NCBI RefSeq assembly: GCF_004210375.1 | Contig: NC_134834.1 | Span: forward strand, 149,391,009-149,455,008 | From: Tachypleus tridentatus | Taxonomy: Eukaryota > Arthropoda > Merostomata > Xiphosura > Limulidae | Direction: 5' to 3' | Length of the DNA stretch: 64,000 nt | Shown here: positions 1 to 11,597 of the stretch, one piece after another | Numbering within the stretch: the first letter of the stretch is position 1 | Layout of the letters: each line of letters opens with the position of its first letter | Position numbers and translations under genes: made by a program | Notes under the pieces: generated by a model | Seen by the model: only the letters and a program-made list of their open reading frames with translations | What the model was told of the DNA's origin: nothing | The model's database searches: none

Positions 1-165
1 AGCTAGTCATCACCTCCTACTGCTAACTCTTGAGCTACTCTTTTATGAACAAATAGTTGGATTGACTGTAACGTTATAACGCCCCCACGGCTGAAAGGAC
101 GAGCATGTTTTGGTGCGACGGGGATTCGAACCCGCGACCCTCAGATTACCAGTCGAAATTTATGG
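1..165 (-). mobile_element. SINE family A, cut by window start
   Basis: Minus copy of the tRNA-headed SINE: the body (ACTAGCT...GGGCGTTATAA region) and the B box complement GGGATTCGAACC at 122-133 are present; the tail lies before base 1. Confidence 0.85.
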
Positions 166-464
166 AGGAATATTTGGCTTAACCTATTACCACATATAAG
201 GAATTGGATCAAATGACAAGTCTTGAGAAACCAAAGCAAGAAGTACAACTTTGCTGGTTTGGTGAAAATTTGATTTATTTTTACTTTTTTAATTATTTTT
301 ATCGATATGTCTCACGTTTATAAGATGTTATAAAATTTAATATTTATCAAACTTTTCTATTATTTCTAACTTTTTCCTTTGTTTTATTCTTCTCCATTTT
401 TTCTAATATTTTAATATTTTTTTATTTTTAATTTGTCTAACACTGTTTTTTTTAGTTTTTTTTA
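166..464. other. No gene; AT-rich spacer
   Basis: Very T-rich sequence between SINE copies; I see nothing else in it. Confidence 0.6.
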
Positions 465-668
465 GGCCCAGGATGGCCAGATGGATAAGGCACTCGACTC
501 CTAATGTAAAGATCGGGGGTTCTATTTCCCGTCACACCAACCATGCTCGCCATTTTAGCCGTGGGGTCGTTATAATGTAACGTTTGTATAAGAGTAGCTT
601 CAGAGTTGGCTAGCTGTCTTTCCTTTAGTCTAACACTACCACGTTAGGGACGGATAGCGCAGATAGCT
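465..668 (+). mobile_element. SINE family A, tail lost
   Basis: Head begins GGCCCAGGATGGCC at 465, runs through the body and stops at GCGCAGATAG, where it joins the next copy tail to tail. Confidence 0.8.
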
Positions 669-841
669 AGTAATTACCACCCACTACCACTCTTGGGCTA
701 CCCTTTTACCAACAAATAGTGAGATTGACCGTCACATTATCACGCCCCCACGGTTAAAAGGGATAGCGTGTACGGTGTAACGGGAATTAGAACCCGCGAC
801 CTTCAGGTTACGAGCCGAGCGTCTTAACCACCTGGCCTTCA
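669..841 (-). mobile_element. SINE family A, tail lost, inverted partner
   Basis: Inverted relative to 465-668; the head complement ends at CACCTGGCCTTC near 841. Confidence 0.8.
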
Positions 842-1497
842 GATCCTGTATGTGTTTCACAAAATTTGGGATTTTTATTCAATATTTTATGCAATATTTT
901 TCAGACATTGAAATGAAATGTTTATAAAATGTGAAACGGTGTTTAAAAAGTCAGAAATTAAACCTAATGTTTTTGGATAAACTGTAAACTTTTATTCTGC
1001 AATTTGTCTGTCAATATGTAGAATATAATGTGTTGTTGGTTTCATTATTTATTTTAAATAAAATTTACAAACATCTAGGTTAAGTCAGGTTAGGTTTTTT
1101 CAGTCAACAGGTTCTGAACACATGGTAGTAAAGTCAAACCTAAATGTGTTAACTTGTCTATTACTTAGCTAAAATGACTGTTCACAATGAATTTTTTTAT
1201 CAAGTGTTTTATTCGTTATCTAAATTCTTCGAGTAGATTTTTTATAATTTCAAAGTAAACATACACTGTAGAATATGCTGCCATCCAGTGTTGAAAATAT
1301 TAAACTATATTAATAAGTGAAAATATCTGTGGATATTAAACAGAACTAAAAAAGCATACAAGTAATAGTCGAAATAACAAATACAATGAGAAGAGTAAAT
1401 GCAAATTTTACTCTAATATTTAAAGTTCATTCAAACATGGCTCATGTTATAATTTATTTGTTATTTTTGTGTGTGTGTGTGTGTTTCTTATAGCTAT
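842..1497. other. No gene seen
   Basis: AT-rich unique-looking sequence without an open frame or recognisable repeat except the (GT)n tract at its end. Confidence 0.6.
1469..1484 (+). repeat. (GT)n microsatellite
   Basis: Eight GT units just upstream of a SINE. A similar short tract lies at 25947-25960, and a run of 19 A at 46526-46544. Confidence 0.9.
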
Positions 1498-1761
1498 GGG
1501 CCCAGCATGGCCTGGTGGTTTAAGGCGTTCGACTCATACTCTGAGGGTCACGGGTTCGAATCCCCATCGCATCAAAATTGCTCGCCCTTTCAACCATGGG
1601 GCGTTATAATGTGACGGTCAATCCCACTATTCGTTACTAAAAGAATAGCCCAAGGGTTGGTGATGATGACTAGCTGCCTTCCCTCTACTCTTACACTGCT
1701 AAATTAGGGCTAGCACAGATAGCCCTTGAGTAGCTTTGCGCGAATTTCAAAAAGCAAACAA
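1498..1761 (+). mobile_element. SINE family A, complete
   Basis: Head GGGCCCAGCATGGCC, B box GGGTTCGAATCCC at 1550-1562, body, and a degenerate tail AAAAAGCAAACAA. Preceded by a (GT)n tract at 1469-1484. Confidence 0.88.
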
Positions 1762-1764
1762 TCT

Positions 1765-1868
1765 CATAACAAAGCCACATCAGGCTATCTGCTAAGTCCA
1801 TCGAAGGGAATCGAACCACTGATTTCAGCATTGTAAATCCATAGACTTTCCGCTGTACCAGTGAGGGA
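1765..1868 (-). mobile_element. SINE family B
   Basis: Inverted copy of the short tRNA-like family: GGAATCGAACC (B box complement) at 1808-1818 and GTACCAGTGAGGGA at the head end. It abuts the tail of the family A copy. Confidence 0.75.
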
Positions 1869-2244
1869 CTATATTTACTGGAAGTAGATTACTTGATATT
1901 GAAATTGTAAGAAAAATACACACGAAAAACTGAAAACATATCTATTATTGCGCGAGTTAATTTAAATATCAATAACATTTTCCTCGTACAAATACTACTT
2001 TCAAATATATGTACAAGTTTGGCAAGTACTCAAGTTGGAAATATTATTGCAACTAATAATATTTGATTTTTAAAATGAAATAAATTCTTAAAATTTAATC
2101 TTGATGAAATAATTTATATTCTAACAATATGTACATCAGCAAGAGAATATCGCCCTAATGTTTAAAATGTATGTTACTCACACTGTAATCCTATTTTAAT
2201 AAAGCAATGTCCTGAATAGCTATCATTACCTCTCATGATTACTT

Positions 2245-2302
2245 ATTCGGATATACAACGCTCAAATCAGGGGTTCGATTCAGCAGATTATTCAATGTAT
2301 AC
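2245..2302 (+). mobile_element. SINE family B fragment
   Basis: Only the anticodon-to-B-box part is left (GGATATACAACGCTCAAATCAGGGGTTCGATTC region), followed by CAGCAGAT. Confidence 0.55.
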
Positions 2303-2356
2303 GTTATTCAGTTAGACACGATTCTTGTATGTTAAATACGATTAAAATACTAAACA

Positions 2357-2640
2357 GCCCGGCATGGCCAAGCGTGTTAAGGCGTGCGACTCGTAATCTG
2401 AGGGTCGCGGGTTCGCATCCCGGTCGCGCCAAACATGCTCGCCCTTTCAGCCGTGGGGGCATTATATGTGACGGTCAATCCCACTATTCGTTGGTAAAAG
2501 AGTAGCACAAGAGTTGGTGGTGGGTGGTGATGACTAGCTGCTTTCCCTCTTGTCTTACACTGCCAAATTAGGGAAGGCTAGCACAGAAGTAGCTTTAGGA
2601 AATTCCAAAACAAACAAACAAATCAAAACAAGCAAACAAA
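2357..2640 (+). mobile_element. SINE family A, near-consensus
   Basis: Head GCCCGGCATGGCCAAGCG, anticodon-loop region CTCGTAA, B box GGGTTCGCATCCC, body and (CAAA)n tail. A good representative of the family; the tail region is then duplicated (see 2569-2852). Confidence 0.9.
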
Positions 2641-2852
2641 CAGAAAAGTTAGTTTTACTGGATTTATCGCTTGTTACTGGGGTACACAGTATACCAAATT
2701 AGGGAAGGCTAGCACAGATAGCCCTCGAGTAGCTTTGTGCGAAATTCCAAAACAAACAAACAAATCAAAAACAAACAAACAAACAAAAATATTAAAGAAA
2801 AAGTTAGTTTCACTGGATTTATCGCTTGTTACTGGGGTACACAGTATACCAA
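2569..2852 (+). repeat. Tandem duplication of a SINE tail plus flank
   Basis: Two direct copies (about 2569-2698 and 2699-2852) each contain TTAGGGAAGGCTAGCACAGA, the (CAAA)n tail and a unique flank ending ACACAGTATACCAA. The second keeps a fuller SINE tail, so the first has lost part of it. Confidence 0.8.
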
Positions 2853-3121
2853 TTTCAGAAAATTCCGCCTCTGATCAATAATTATATACGAGAGGAAATT
2901 AAAACAAAACAAGAAAAATATCATTTTGTTTCATTAGACGCAAACTAACGTGGCAGGGGTTTAGTTTAGAGAGAGAGAAATCGTAAGAATTCTCTCTTCA
3001 ACTGGGGTGTTCAGGAACGTTGTGGTTCCTCTTCGTCCCCTTTGGTGAAAGGTTATTAGGTTTAGTTGTTTTTTTTATTATTTATTTATTAAATGATTTT
3101 TGACTCTTTTTTTGGGTGAAG

Positions 3122-3250
3122 GAGGCCACTCTTAATGTTATCCAAGACCGAGGCAAAGGCAGCACCGGAGAGAACGGCCAGGTACCGTCCCGAAAGGCAG
3201 AAGTCAAAGTAAATATGAACACGAACTCAAACGACCCGAATCAGGGTCTG
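3122..3250 (+). other. Short open stretch resembling a last exon (unassigned)
   Basis: After a pyrimidine-rich tract and AG (3120-3121), 42 codons stay open to a TAA near 3250, starting EATLNVIQDRGKGSTGE. A second frame from ATG 3136 is also open for 25 codons. The stretch is more GC-rich than its surroundings. I do not recognise a family and no partner exons are visible; it may be chance. Confidence 0.2.
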
Positions 3251-3733
3251 GCAATAAAATAAAGGATCAGAAATATAAACCTGGGCTTTATATAGTAAAG
3301 ACGTGTGTATTATATGTATGGTGTTTTTATATGTCTTTTAGTAACAGTGTTTCTAAAACCATTATTCTATATTAGATAGAAATTTCAAAAATATACAGAA
3401 CAAATATTACTAATTTATTGTTTTGAATTATTTATTCAAAACCTATAATCCCTCACTTGTCAATGAGTTACACTGGTTTCAAGAAACTCCACCTTTCATC
3501 ATGAACCACTATTGTGGTTCATAATAAGGATCATCCAAAAATTTCACAACAATTCTAATAGAACATCAGGATGGCTATAGGTGCAAACATATTGATAACA
3601 GCAAAAATGTGATATTTTGATTTTTAGACAAAATTCATCTATTTGTTCTTCATATTATTGTTGTTTCACAAGTCTAAAGAACAAACCGCTATGAATGTTT
3701 TATTAAAACCTGTGCAAAACTAATAAAAAACTG

Positions 3734-3861
3734 TTGCGCAAGTCATAGGACTAATTTTATTTTTATGTTAATTACTGAAAGAAAAGCAGAAATTCTATTG
3801 CGCAGGTCATAGGACTAATTTTATTTTTATGTTAATTACTGAAAGAAAAGCAGAAATTCTT
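3734..3861 (+). repeat. 64-bp direct tandem duplication
   Basis: 3734-3797 and 3798-3861 are almost identical (one or two mismatches), each starting TTGCGCA and ending AAGCAGAAATTCT. Confidence 0.9.
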
Positions 3862-5084
3862 TTAGGTTTTTATTGCTACGAGCCAAATTTTTCTTTGAAG
3901 CTATTCAAGCACTGAAGCCTACAGCAAAATTAGCTATGTACACTGCGCCAACACCTATGCACAGATACTAAACAAACCCCTGTGAAGGTTGTATGGCTAC
4001 TTATAAGTTGATTCTTGAAAACTTAGATTTCTACTCTCTAAATTTTTTCTAAGTTTATCTTTGTTACCAACATGAGGTCTTGGAAGCCAGTCCAGCTATT
4101 TAAGTGAAGCAATTAGAATAATAAGCATTTTTATCCAATTGCTTTAGTAAGTAAGTAAAAAACAAGCGGAATCTATCTGACAGAAGTATTTGGATATGGT
4201 GGATTGAGCCTTGAAAATTTAGAATGATAAAACCACATTGGCTAGTATATACATGAAAAAGTTAAAAAACCAAAAGCAATAAAATTATTACGAGTTTGAC
4301 AGTGACAAACTGATGACGCTGTTTTAGTCGTACAGAAAACGTTGTTTATAAGTTTATATTACAGGCAAATATCGAGACTTTGATGTGGGATTGAACACCA
4401 GAGAAACATGTAACAGTACAAGCGAGCAAGCAGCCGATGCACTAACTACAACAGCAACCAATAACCAGAAAATTTTTGTCGTCGTTTCTGGAATATCTAA
4501 TGAGTTGCAGATATAACCAATGAAACATCAGATCTGCTTGTGAGTAGATGCGTGTACTAATTAGAAATTCGCAAGGATACTATGAAAGAGTCATTTAAAA
4601 ACTCATATCAGATATTTGTAGCTTTCCAAGCTATTTCTGACTGCTATCGAAGTTCTGTACAAGATGCAGAAGCTATCCAACCTACAAATAGGCCAGAAAA
4701 CCGTCTTAACTTTGATGTAAGTTAAATTGGTATTTCTCATAACTGATTGATAAAGATAAAAAACTAAAGCAGAATGTATAAAATAAATTATTAACTCTAA
4801 GTATATCTGAGTGTCAATTACATAGTGTGTTGAATGATAAATTGCTCTAAAAATAATAGGTAATTTAATAAACCTTGTAAAGGAACTACTTAATAAAATA
4901 GCTAACTAATAGATGTAAGAAGTCATATTTTAATAAGCTGAGAATTATTAATACTTGATGTCTTTATTGTGAAATGTCAGTCTCAGATTCGTTCTTTATT
5001 CTAACCGTAAACTTCCTCGTCTTAGTGGCTTGTGTGTTCCACTTGTAACTATAATTATGGATTAAAATATAAATTAATATATTT
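3862..5084. other. No gene seen
   Basis: AT-rich sequence with stops in all frames; no repeat recognised. Confidence 0.55.
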
Positions 5085-5212
5085 TTGTTTGGAATTAAGC
5101 ACAAAGCTAAACAATGGGCTATCTGTGTTCTGCCCACCACGGATATCGAAACCCGGTTTCTAGTGGTGTGAGTCCACAGACGTACTACTGTTTCACTGAA
5201 GAGGGGGCAATT
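5085..5212 (-). mobile_element. SINE family C
   Basis: Inverted copy of a third tRNA-headed family: tail complement GCACAAAGCTAAACAATGGG, B box complement ATATCGAAACCCGG, and head end near TTTCACTGAAG. Confidence 0.75.
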
Positions 5213-6529
5213 AAAATATAAATCAATTGATTGATGGTAAAGTTGAGCTCCAATAATTTGCCTAAATCCCTTCCTGTAATATAAGCACTGTTATACTAGT
5301 CGGAAACTCTTCATTTTATTAGAGTAAACAATTTGTTACTTATAACAATATATTTAGTCTTATTATTATTCATTACAGTTTTACAAACTGCTACAGAAAA
5401 AAAAAGGCTACGAATATTTTAATGAAACCTGGACAATAGTAAATAATGTAAATAACAGAGTATTGAAAATTTCAAAGAGTAGTTTTGAGATTAATTCAAG
5501 TGCCTTCATTCGTTGACCCTGAATAATTTCTACAACTCCTTCATTTTCTACCATTTAAAAAAATCGTAGTTTTACTAATGTGCATTGATTCGAAATGTAT
5601 TTGTACAAATTATAGAGCATTCATTGAAAACTTCCAAGTTGAAGATTAATCATTTTTCGAGTTTGCTGTTGTACTTTGTCTCTTTGTAGTTCTCTATTTC
5701 AGTGAGTTTTTTAACAGTAAATAAGTACCATAGTAGATTTCTCTGCCCTTATGAATTGTGAAATATTCTACTGATACTCGTTTTTCGCTGAAATCATTGG
5801 TTCATATTTCAGTATTGTTTATTATTATGAATCATATTTTTGCTTTACACACCTACAGCAAAACTGGCTGGGTATTTTGAACCAAAACCCAGACAGATAA
5901 GCTATATGAAATTCTGTAAATGTCCATGACTTATTTTAAAAGTTGGTTATTTTTCATTGAAATGGCTATAAATACATAATATATACGATAATGTTGTGAG
6001 TGGCTTCCTTTGTACTCAACACTTGTTTATATGAAACCTCAGACACAAAACCAACTATCTCAATAAATAATGGTTGGATGGAAAAAGAAAGAGCCAGTTC
6101 AGCAATAAACTGTTAAAAAACAGTAACATTCAACTTAATGAATATACACGTATGTAGCTTAAATTCTCCATAAATGAATATGAAAGCTTAAAAATTGTTA
6201 ATTTAAAATGGAAATAAAGATCGTCAAAAAAAGAAGAGAAACAAGTAGAATCAAAGATACAAACATTATATTTTCAAGCATATAACAAGGGACTCTAAGA
6301 AAGTAGACAAATTAGGCTACAAATCCCCATTTTGACTCCATGTATACAGCACTTATCAATTTTATGCAGTCAAAATAAGTATTTGTAGCTTGATAAAATA
6401 ATATAGACACTATTTCCAACTAACTTTCAGTTCTGTTGAGGATAACTACTCTTTTTCATTTGTCTAGTCGGGTGATGCTGATATTTTCGTCCCTGGCACA
6501 AAACATTTATAGAACACTGTGTAATCTCT
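5213..6529. other. No gene seen
   Basis: AT-rich sequence leading up to the Penelope-like remnant; its 5' part may belong to that element but I cannot show it. Confidence 0.5.
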
Positions 6530-7560
6530 TCGCTAAAAAACGTTTTTCTTAATGGACTTTCTAAATCTGATTTCCAATTTAAGCTTGAATTATTTACTAA
6601 AGACTCTCTCTTCTCATCTTAACAATACCCTTTATGAACAGAAAGGTGGCGATGCTGTGGGTTCCCCACTGCGTCCTACGCTTGTTAACACTTTTCTCTG
6701 GCACCACGAACAGAACTGAAATAACAACTGTTGTTTAAGCTTCAATCCTCTTCTCTATAGAAGGTATGTTGATACTTTCTTATTTTCCACCATACTGATC
6801 ATATCCAATGTTTTCTTGACTATCGTAATTCACAACAATACTCTGTACAGTTCACTCATGAAATCGAGACAAGTTACTCTGTATCGTTTTTGGGAGTTAT
6901 TGTTAACTATGGTCCTAGAGTCTTCCCAACTTCTGTCTATTGTAAAAACACATTTACCGACCTTTTCACTCAGTTTCACAGTTTTATACCATTCTCTATC
7001 AAAAGAACTCTTAATCTCTGTCTAATAAACAAAGCTTATAAACTTACCTTACCCATAAAAAAACATTTTATTTCCAAACGGCTTCCCTATGAATTTGTCG
7101 GAAAAAATAATTTACTCTTTTTTGACTAAAACTTTCCTTATTACACCTACTGACAGAGCTCCCTTATTACGAAACAGGTAAAAATATCATTTAACACTTA
7201 TTATCTTGAAATTGACCTGAAAGTTTATGAAACCCAATTTCACACTAATTTTTTTTTCACTGTAAAGATTGTCGACTGTTAACATTTCCTCTACTTGTGT
7301 ACGTGAGAGACGGTAAAGTCTCATATACTGGTAAAACTAAACGACATATTAAAGTAGCACCAGTATGTGAACACATGGTCATATTTGTAAAAACTGGAAG
7401 AAAGGTTACAGACCATCCCAACTCCACTATCTATTAACACGATACAGAAAGAAGACAACCGATTTCTTTATGTAAATTTAAAATTCTCTAATCAGTCAAA
7501 CATGACACTGAACTTCTTATAAAAGAAATATTATACATAAAATTATATTACATAATTATA
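6530..7560 (+). pseudogene. Penelope-like retroelement remnant (RT plus GIY-YIG-like end)
   Basis: Translated fragments in shifting + frames follow the order of a Penelope-like protein. LNGLSKSDFQLKLELFTKDS lies near 6550, a GSPLRPTLVN segment (RT motif) near 6660, YRRYVD (the catalytic YVDD box, broken after D) near 6760, then INYGPRVF-like and FHSFIPFSIKRTLNLCLINKAYKL segments at 6890-7040. After about 7280 a cysteine-poor GIY-YIG-like end (YTGKTKRHI-type, then TDHPNSTIY) can be read. Several stops and frameshifts show it is dead. Family assignment is from motif memory. Confidence 0.6.
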
Positions 7561-8080
7561 ATACATAATATTAAAATATCATACATTTTAATTAGTTGAT
7601 TTATACCACATTATTTCGTTTTGTCGTATTATATTTACGTATTCAAATTGTTTACGGTTATATACACATTTCTGTTCTAATTACAAATATGGTTTGTTTA
7701 TATTTACTTCTATATTACTGCTGAAGGAATTGTGAAGATTTCGTTTAATAAATGCTTCCTATTATCACGTTCGTGTTTTATCATCAGATTTTATAAATGT
7801 TTCATAAGTTTCCTCCGCGCACTTAAATCTCCCACCATCTAGCGACATTCTTTATTCTAATGTTTTATCGTAGAATTTTAAAGGAATCTTTAGGTGAAAT
7901 AAGAAATACGACATCTGAGAACTGTGTATTATAAATATATCATAATAATAGATTTTTCAATAAAGTAACAGATTTTTTAAAATGGATCTACCAAGTAGTT
8001 ACGTTGGAAATGAAAATATTCTTTTCCATCCTATGATTCGTTAATGAATATTTTGTAAACTGATATGTACCAAACAAACG
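7561..8080. other. No gene seen
   Basis: AT-rich sequence; nothing recognised. Confidence 0.55.
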
Positions 8081-8180
8081 AGCCCACCAATGGCACAGCG
8101 GTATTGTCTTCGGATTTACAACTCTAGAAACTGGGTTTCGATACCAGTGATAGGCAGAGTACAGAAAACAAACAAATCCC
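8081..8180 (+). mobile_element. SINE family C
   Basis: Head CCACCAATGGCACAGCGGTA, B box GGGTTTCGATACC at about 8131-8143; the 3' part is shortened before a (CAAA) tract. Confidence 0.75.
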
Positions 8181-8489
8181 TAAACGAGGAAGTTTTAATT
8201 TCTAGTTTGTTGTTAGAAATAACATAGGAGATGAGTGCTTTTAAGACTTCTTTCCGAAACGTATTCATTATAAATTCACCTGATTCACTGTTTGTATTGC
8301 CAAAACAGTAAACTCACCAAAATCGTTCAATAAAACAAGTTCCCATTCTTACATAGTTTCAACAACAATATAACATCTTTTCTCCTTACGTAACTAGATC
8401 CATGGAGTTCGAAATTAAACAAAAGTGTTAAAGATATTTAACGTTGACCAGTCGTTTAGTATACTTCTATTCTTCATGTTTAATTAAAT

Positions 8490-8950
8490 GTTCTCTTGTT
8501 AACTCTGGTATTGCACCATTCTAATGTTTAATGTTCCCAATTGCTGTTTCAATCACTCCAACGTGTCTGCAGATTGCTACGTGTCCACTTGCCAGATCTG
8601 GTACTGTACTATTCTTTTGGGTTGTTAAATCAATTACCACATCTAGTTCAATGCTGTTATAGTTTATTATGTGTCCAGTTTTCAGATCTGGTACTGTACC
8701 ATTATTTTGCCACATCTAGTTATGTACTGTTCTAATTTCCAGATCTTGTCCTATACTATTCTTTTGGTTTATTAATGTCTAATTGCTACATCTCGTTCTG
8801 TGCTGTACTAGTTTACTATATTTCTAGTTGCCAGACCTAGTATTATTTAGTGTATAATACGTTAAATGTCTCGCTGTTAAGTCCAGTAAAATACTTCTAT
8901 ACGAGTACATTATCTGTCCAGCTACCAACTACATACTCTACTGTTCTAAT
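8490..8950 (+). repeat. Degenerate minisatellite
   Basis: CAGATCTGGTACTGTAC at about 8594 and 8684, CAGATCTTGTCCTATAC near 8740 and CAGACCTAGTATT near 8834 mark imperfect units, interspersed with CACATCTAGTT variants. Unit length varies between about 55 and 95 bp. Open frames here on both strands are repeat by-products. Confidence 0.55.
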
Positions 8951-9510
8951 GTTTAATATTGTTCAAGTTTAGACAATGTATTGTTGTTTTTATTCTACCT
9001 TCCTGTTCAGTTACCAGTAATAGAAGTGTTTTGCTCTTCCAGTTACTTATCAATGTGGAGAACGTGAACTGTACACGTGTTGTATATAACTTTCCTGTTG
9101 TTGCTTACATATATATTAAAATATGTAAGTGTTGTCGTAATAACATTAACAATTTATCTTAACTAGTACAAAGAACTGTTTCACTCTCATTTCTCACATA
9201 AAAACAACACTAAAAACAAAAACATTCGTGGACAAATTTTAGGGCGAAATGTGACTTAATTCATAGAACAGTTGCCACTAACGGGTAGTATTAAAAACAA
9301 CGAAATCTCCAAAAGATTCACGTAACAATGAAACGGTTTCCGCCGCGCATTAGTTTATTTGATAAAATGGCACATCTGTTGTTAATAGGTTTCTTGTTTG
9401 CTAGTTTCGAATATCTTCATACAGATACACAAACATTAGCCACATCAACCGATCCAAATGTTGAAACGACAAATTATAGGAAAAGCATCTACCTCTCAGA
9501 AACTATCGTA
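8951..9510. other. No supported gene; one signal-peptide-like frame
   Basis: A frame from ATG 9328 reads KMAHLLLIGFLFASFEYLHT and then runs into the SINE at 9511. It has no homology I recognise and no clear donor site. Confidence 0.4.
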
Positions 9511-9752
9511 GGCCGGTGGTTAAGGCGCTCTCCTCGTAAGCTAACGGTCGCAGGTTCGAGCTCCAAACATTCTACCCCTTTTAGTCGTAACAACATGACA
9601 GTCAATCTCCCTGTACGCTGATAAAATAATAATCCAAGAGTTTATAGGTCGCTGGTCATGACAGCTACTTTCCCTCTAATCTTACACTGCTAAATCAGAG
9701 ATGGCTATCGTGGAGAACCCTCTTGTAGCTTTGCATGAAATTCAAAAACAGT
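9511..9752 (+). mobile_element. SINE family A, diverged copy
   Basis: Head GGCCGGTGGTTAAGGCGC, B box region GCAGGTTCGAGCTCC with a short deletion after it, body and tail ending ATTCAAAAACAG. Confidence 0.85.
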
Positions 9753-9899
9753 TAACCGTTGAATAACCCCAATCATCACTTTTATAAAGCACTCACATTT
9801 CCATCTTTGAAAATTGATTTTGCAGTAACGGGACAAGAATGTTGAACCCTCAATTCACTGTCCGGCACACTAAAGAAGTAACTTTCTACCACCTAGATG

Positions 9900-10174
9900 G
9901 AACACGGCATGGCCAGGGGGTTAAGGCATTCGACTCGTTATCTGAGGGTCCCAGGTTCGAATCCCTATCACACCAAACATGCTCGCCCTTTCCGCCATGG
10001 GAGCATTGTAATGTGACGGTCAGTCTCACTATTCGTTGATAAAGAGTAGCCCTAGAGTTCGCGATGGGTGGTGATGACTAGCTGCCTTCCCTCTGGTCTT
10101 ACACTGCTAAATTAGAGACGGCTAGCGCAGATAGCCCTCATGAAGCTTTGAGCGAAATTAAAAAACAAACAAAC
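9900..10174 (+). mobile_element. SINE family A
   Basis: Head CACGGCATGGCCAGGGGG, B box AGGTTCGAATCCC, complete body and AAACAAACAAACAA tail. Second unit of the local duplication. Confidence 0.88.
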
Positions 10175-10330
10175 AACCATCGTTAACTGTTAGGTTACCC
10201 AAATCATTACTTTTATAATTCACTCACAGTCCCATCTTTGAAACTCGATTTTGCAGCTACGGGGCGTGAATGCTAACCCTCAATTCACTATACGGCACAC
10301 TAAAGAAGTAGCTTTCTACTACCTAGATGT

Positions 10331-11016
10331 GATTTACAGTTTGTTGTTCAATGCATTAGATCAATCTAAAGATCTAGGGAAACAATACTGGAAACTCTGT
10401 ATATTGCTAGAAGTATCATGTACAAACTTCCATGTTAATTATATTTGTTAAGATTAAAAATGATAGTATATTTTACTAAACTGCGCATTCTCGCAAAAGG
10501 TGCAAATCGATACAAGTACAAATCGATACAGCTTCCAAAGATTATTTGTTCCCGAAATGCAGTTATCTAAATCTCTCGAATATTTTGCAAAATATCCAAA
10601 ATACAACTGCATTCAAACAATCCTGATCATTCGCCGTATGTAATTATACCATTGAGTAAATTACAAATAACTTATCAAAACAATTAGTTTTGAATTGTAC
10701 AATCAGTAGAATTGTATAAATATGTGGTAAAAATGTAAAGCATTAGTGTTATCTATCAAAATATGGATGAAGAAAAGTACATTTTACTCGACAACTTCAT
10801 TCATATTTGTCAATTAATTTAAAATATGAAACTTATAAATAGCGTAGCGCCCTCTTGTAGCATTATTAAAATGTAGAACGACTTCTTCAACCCAACCTTG
10901 AACAGAATATTAAGATATCAGAGTTCTGTTCACTTCGAAGACATTTGTAGTTAGTTGTCTTTAATAATAAATAAAAGCCATGTATAAGTTATTATAATAA
11001 GAATTATCTAATCTTT
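10331..11016. other. No gene seen
   Basis: AT-rich sequence with no long frame; nothing recognised. Confidence 0.55.
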
Positions 11017-11027
11017 CCCTTGCTGAT

Positions 11028-11302
11028 GGGCCCGGCATGGCCAAGCGTGTTAAGGCGTGTGACTCGTAATCCGAGGATCGCGGGTTCGCATCCCAGTCGC
11101 GCCAAATATGCTCGCCCTTTCAGTCGTGGGGGCGTTATAATGTGACGGTCAATCCCACTATTCGTTGGTAAAAGAGTAGCCCAAGAGATGGCGGTGGATG
11201 GTGATGACTAGCTGCCTTCCCTCTTACACTGCTAAATTAGGGACGGCTAGCACAGATAGCCCTCGAGTAGCTTTGTGCGAAATCGCAAAACAAACAAACA
11301 AA
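11028..11302 (+). mobile_element. SINE family A, complete, with exact target-site duplication
   Basis: Flanked by CCCTTGCTGAT at 11017-11027 and 11303-11313, an exact 11-bp duplication. Head, B box (GGGTTCGCATCCC), body and tail are near consensus. The best-defined full-length copy in the window. Confidence 0.95.
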
Positions 11303-11378
11303 CCCTTGCTGATATTAATGCAAATAAGTTAAATCAGTCATTTTCCAAATAATTGCCTATTACGACATGTTAGGATAG

Positions 11379-11597
11379 TTTGTTTTTTAATTTTGCGCAA
11401 AGCTACACGAGGGCTATCTGCGCTAGCCGTCCGCAATTTTGTTTTGTAAGACTAGAGGGAAGGCAACCAGTCATCACCACCTACCGCCAACTCTTGGACT
11501 TCTCTTTCACCAACGAATAGTAAGATTGACAGTCACATTATAACGTCCCCAGAGCTGAAAGGGCGAGCATGTTTGGTGTGACGGGGATTCGAACCCG
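11379..11597 (-). mobile_element. SINE family A, 5'-truncated, with exact target-site duplication
   Basis: Flanked by TGTTAGGATAG at 11368-11378 and 11598-11608. The copy ends inside the B box, so most of the tRNA head is missing, yet the duplication is exact: truncation happened at insertion, not by later decay. Confidence 0.93.

Larger units (their letters stand above)
9511..10330 (+). repeat. Tandem duplication of a SINE plus flank, unit about 425 bp
   Basis: Unit 1 is the SINE at 9511-9752 plus flank to about 9899; unit 2 is the SINE at 9900-10174 plus flank to about 10330. The flanks share ACCCTCAATTCACT, CGGCACACTAAAGAAGTA and TTTCTAC.ACCTAGATG with scattered differences. Confidence 0.85.

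Noticed and set aside
9328..9621. 97-codon frame with a signal-peptide-like start
   Set aside because: Its second half lies inside a SINE; no homology or splice structure supports it.
9839..10451. Two frames with similar peptides (PQFTVRHTKEV and PQFTIRHTKEV)
   Set aside because: The similarity comes from the local tandem duplication, and the frames run through SINE or AT-rich sequence.
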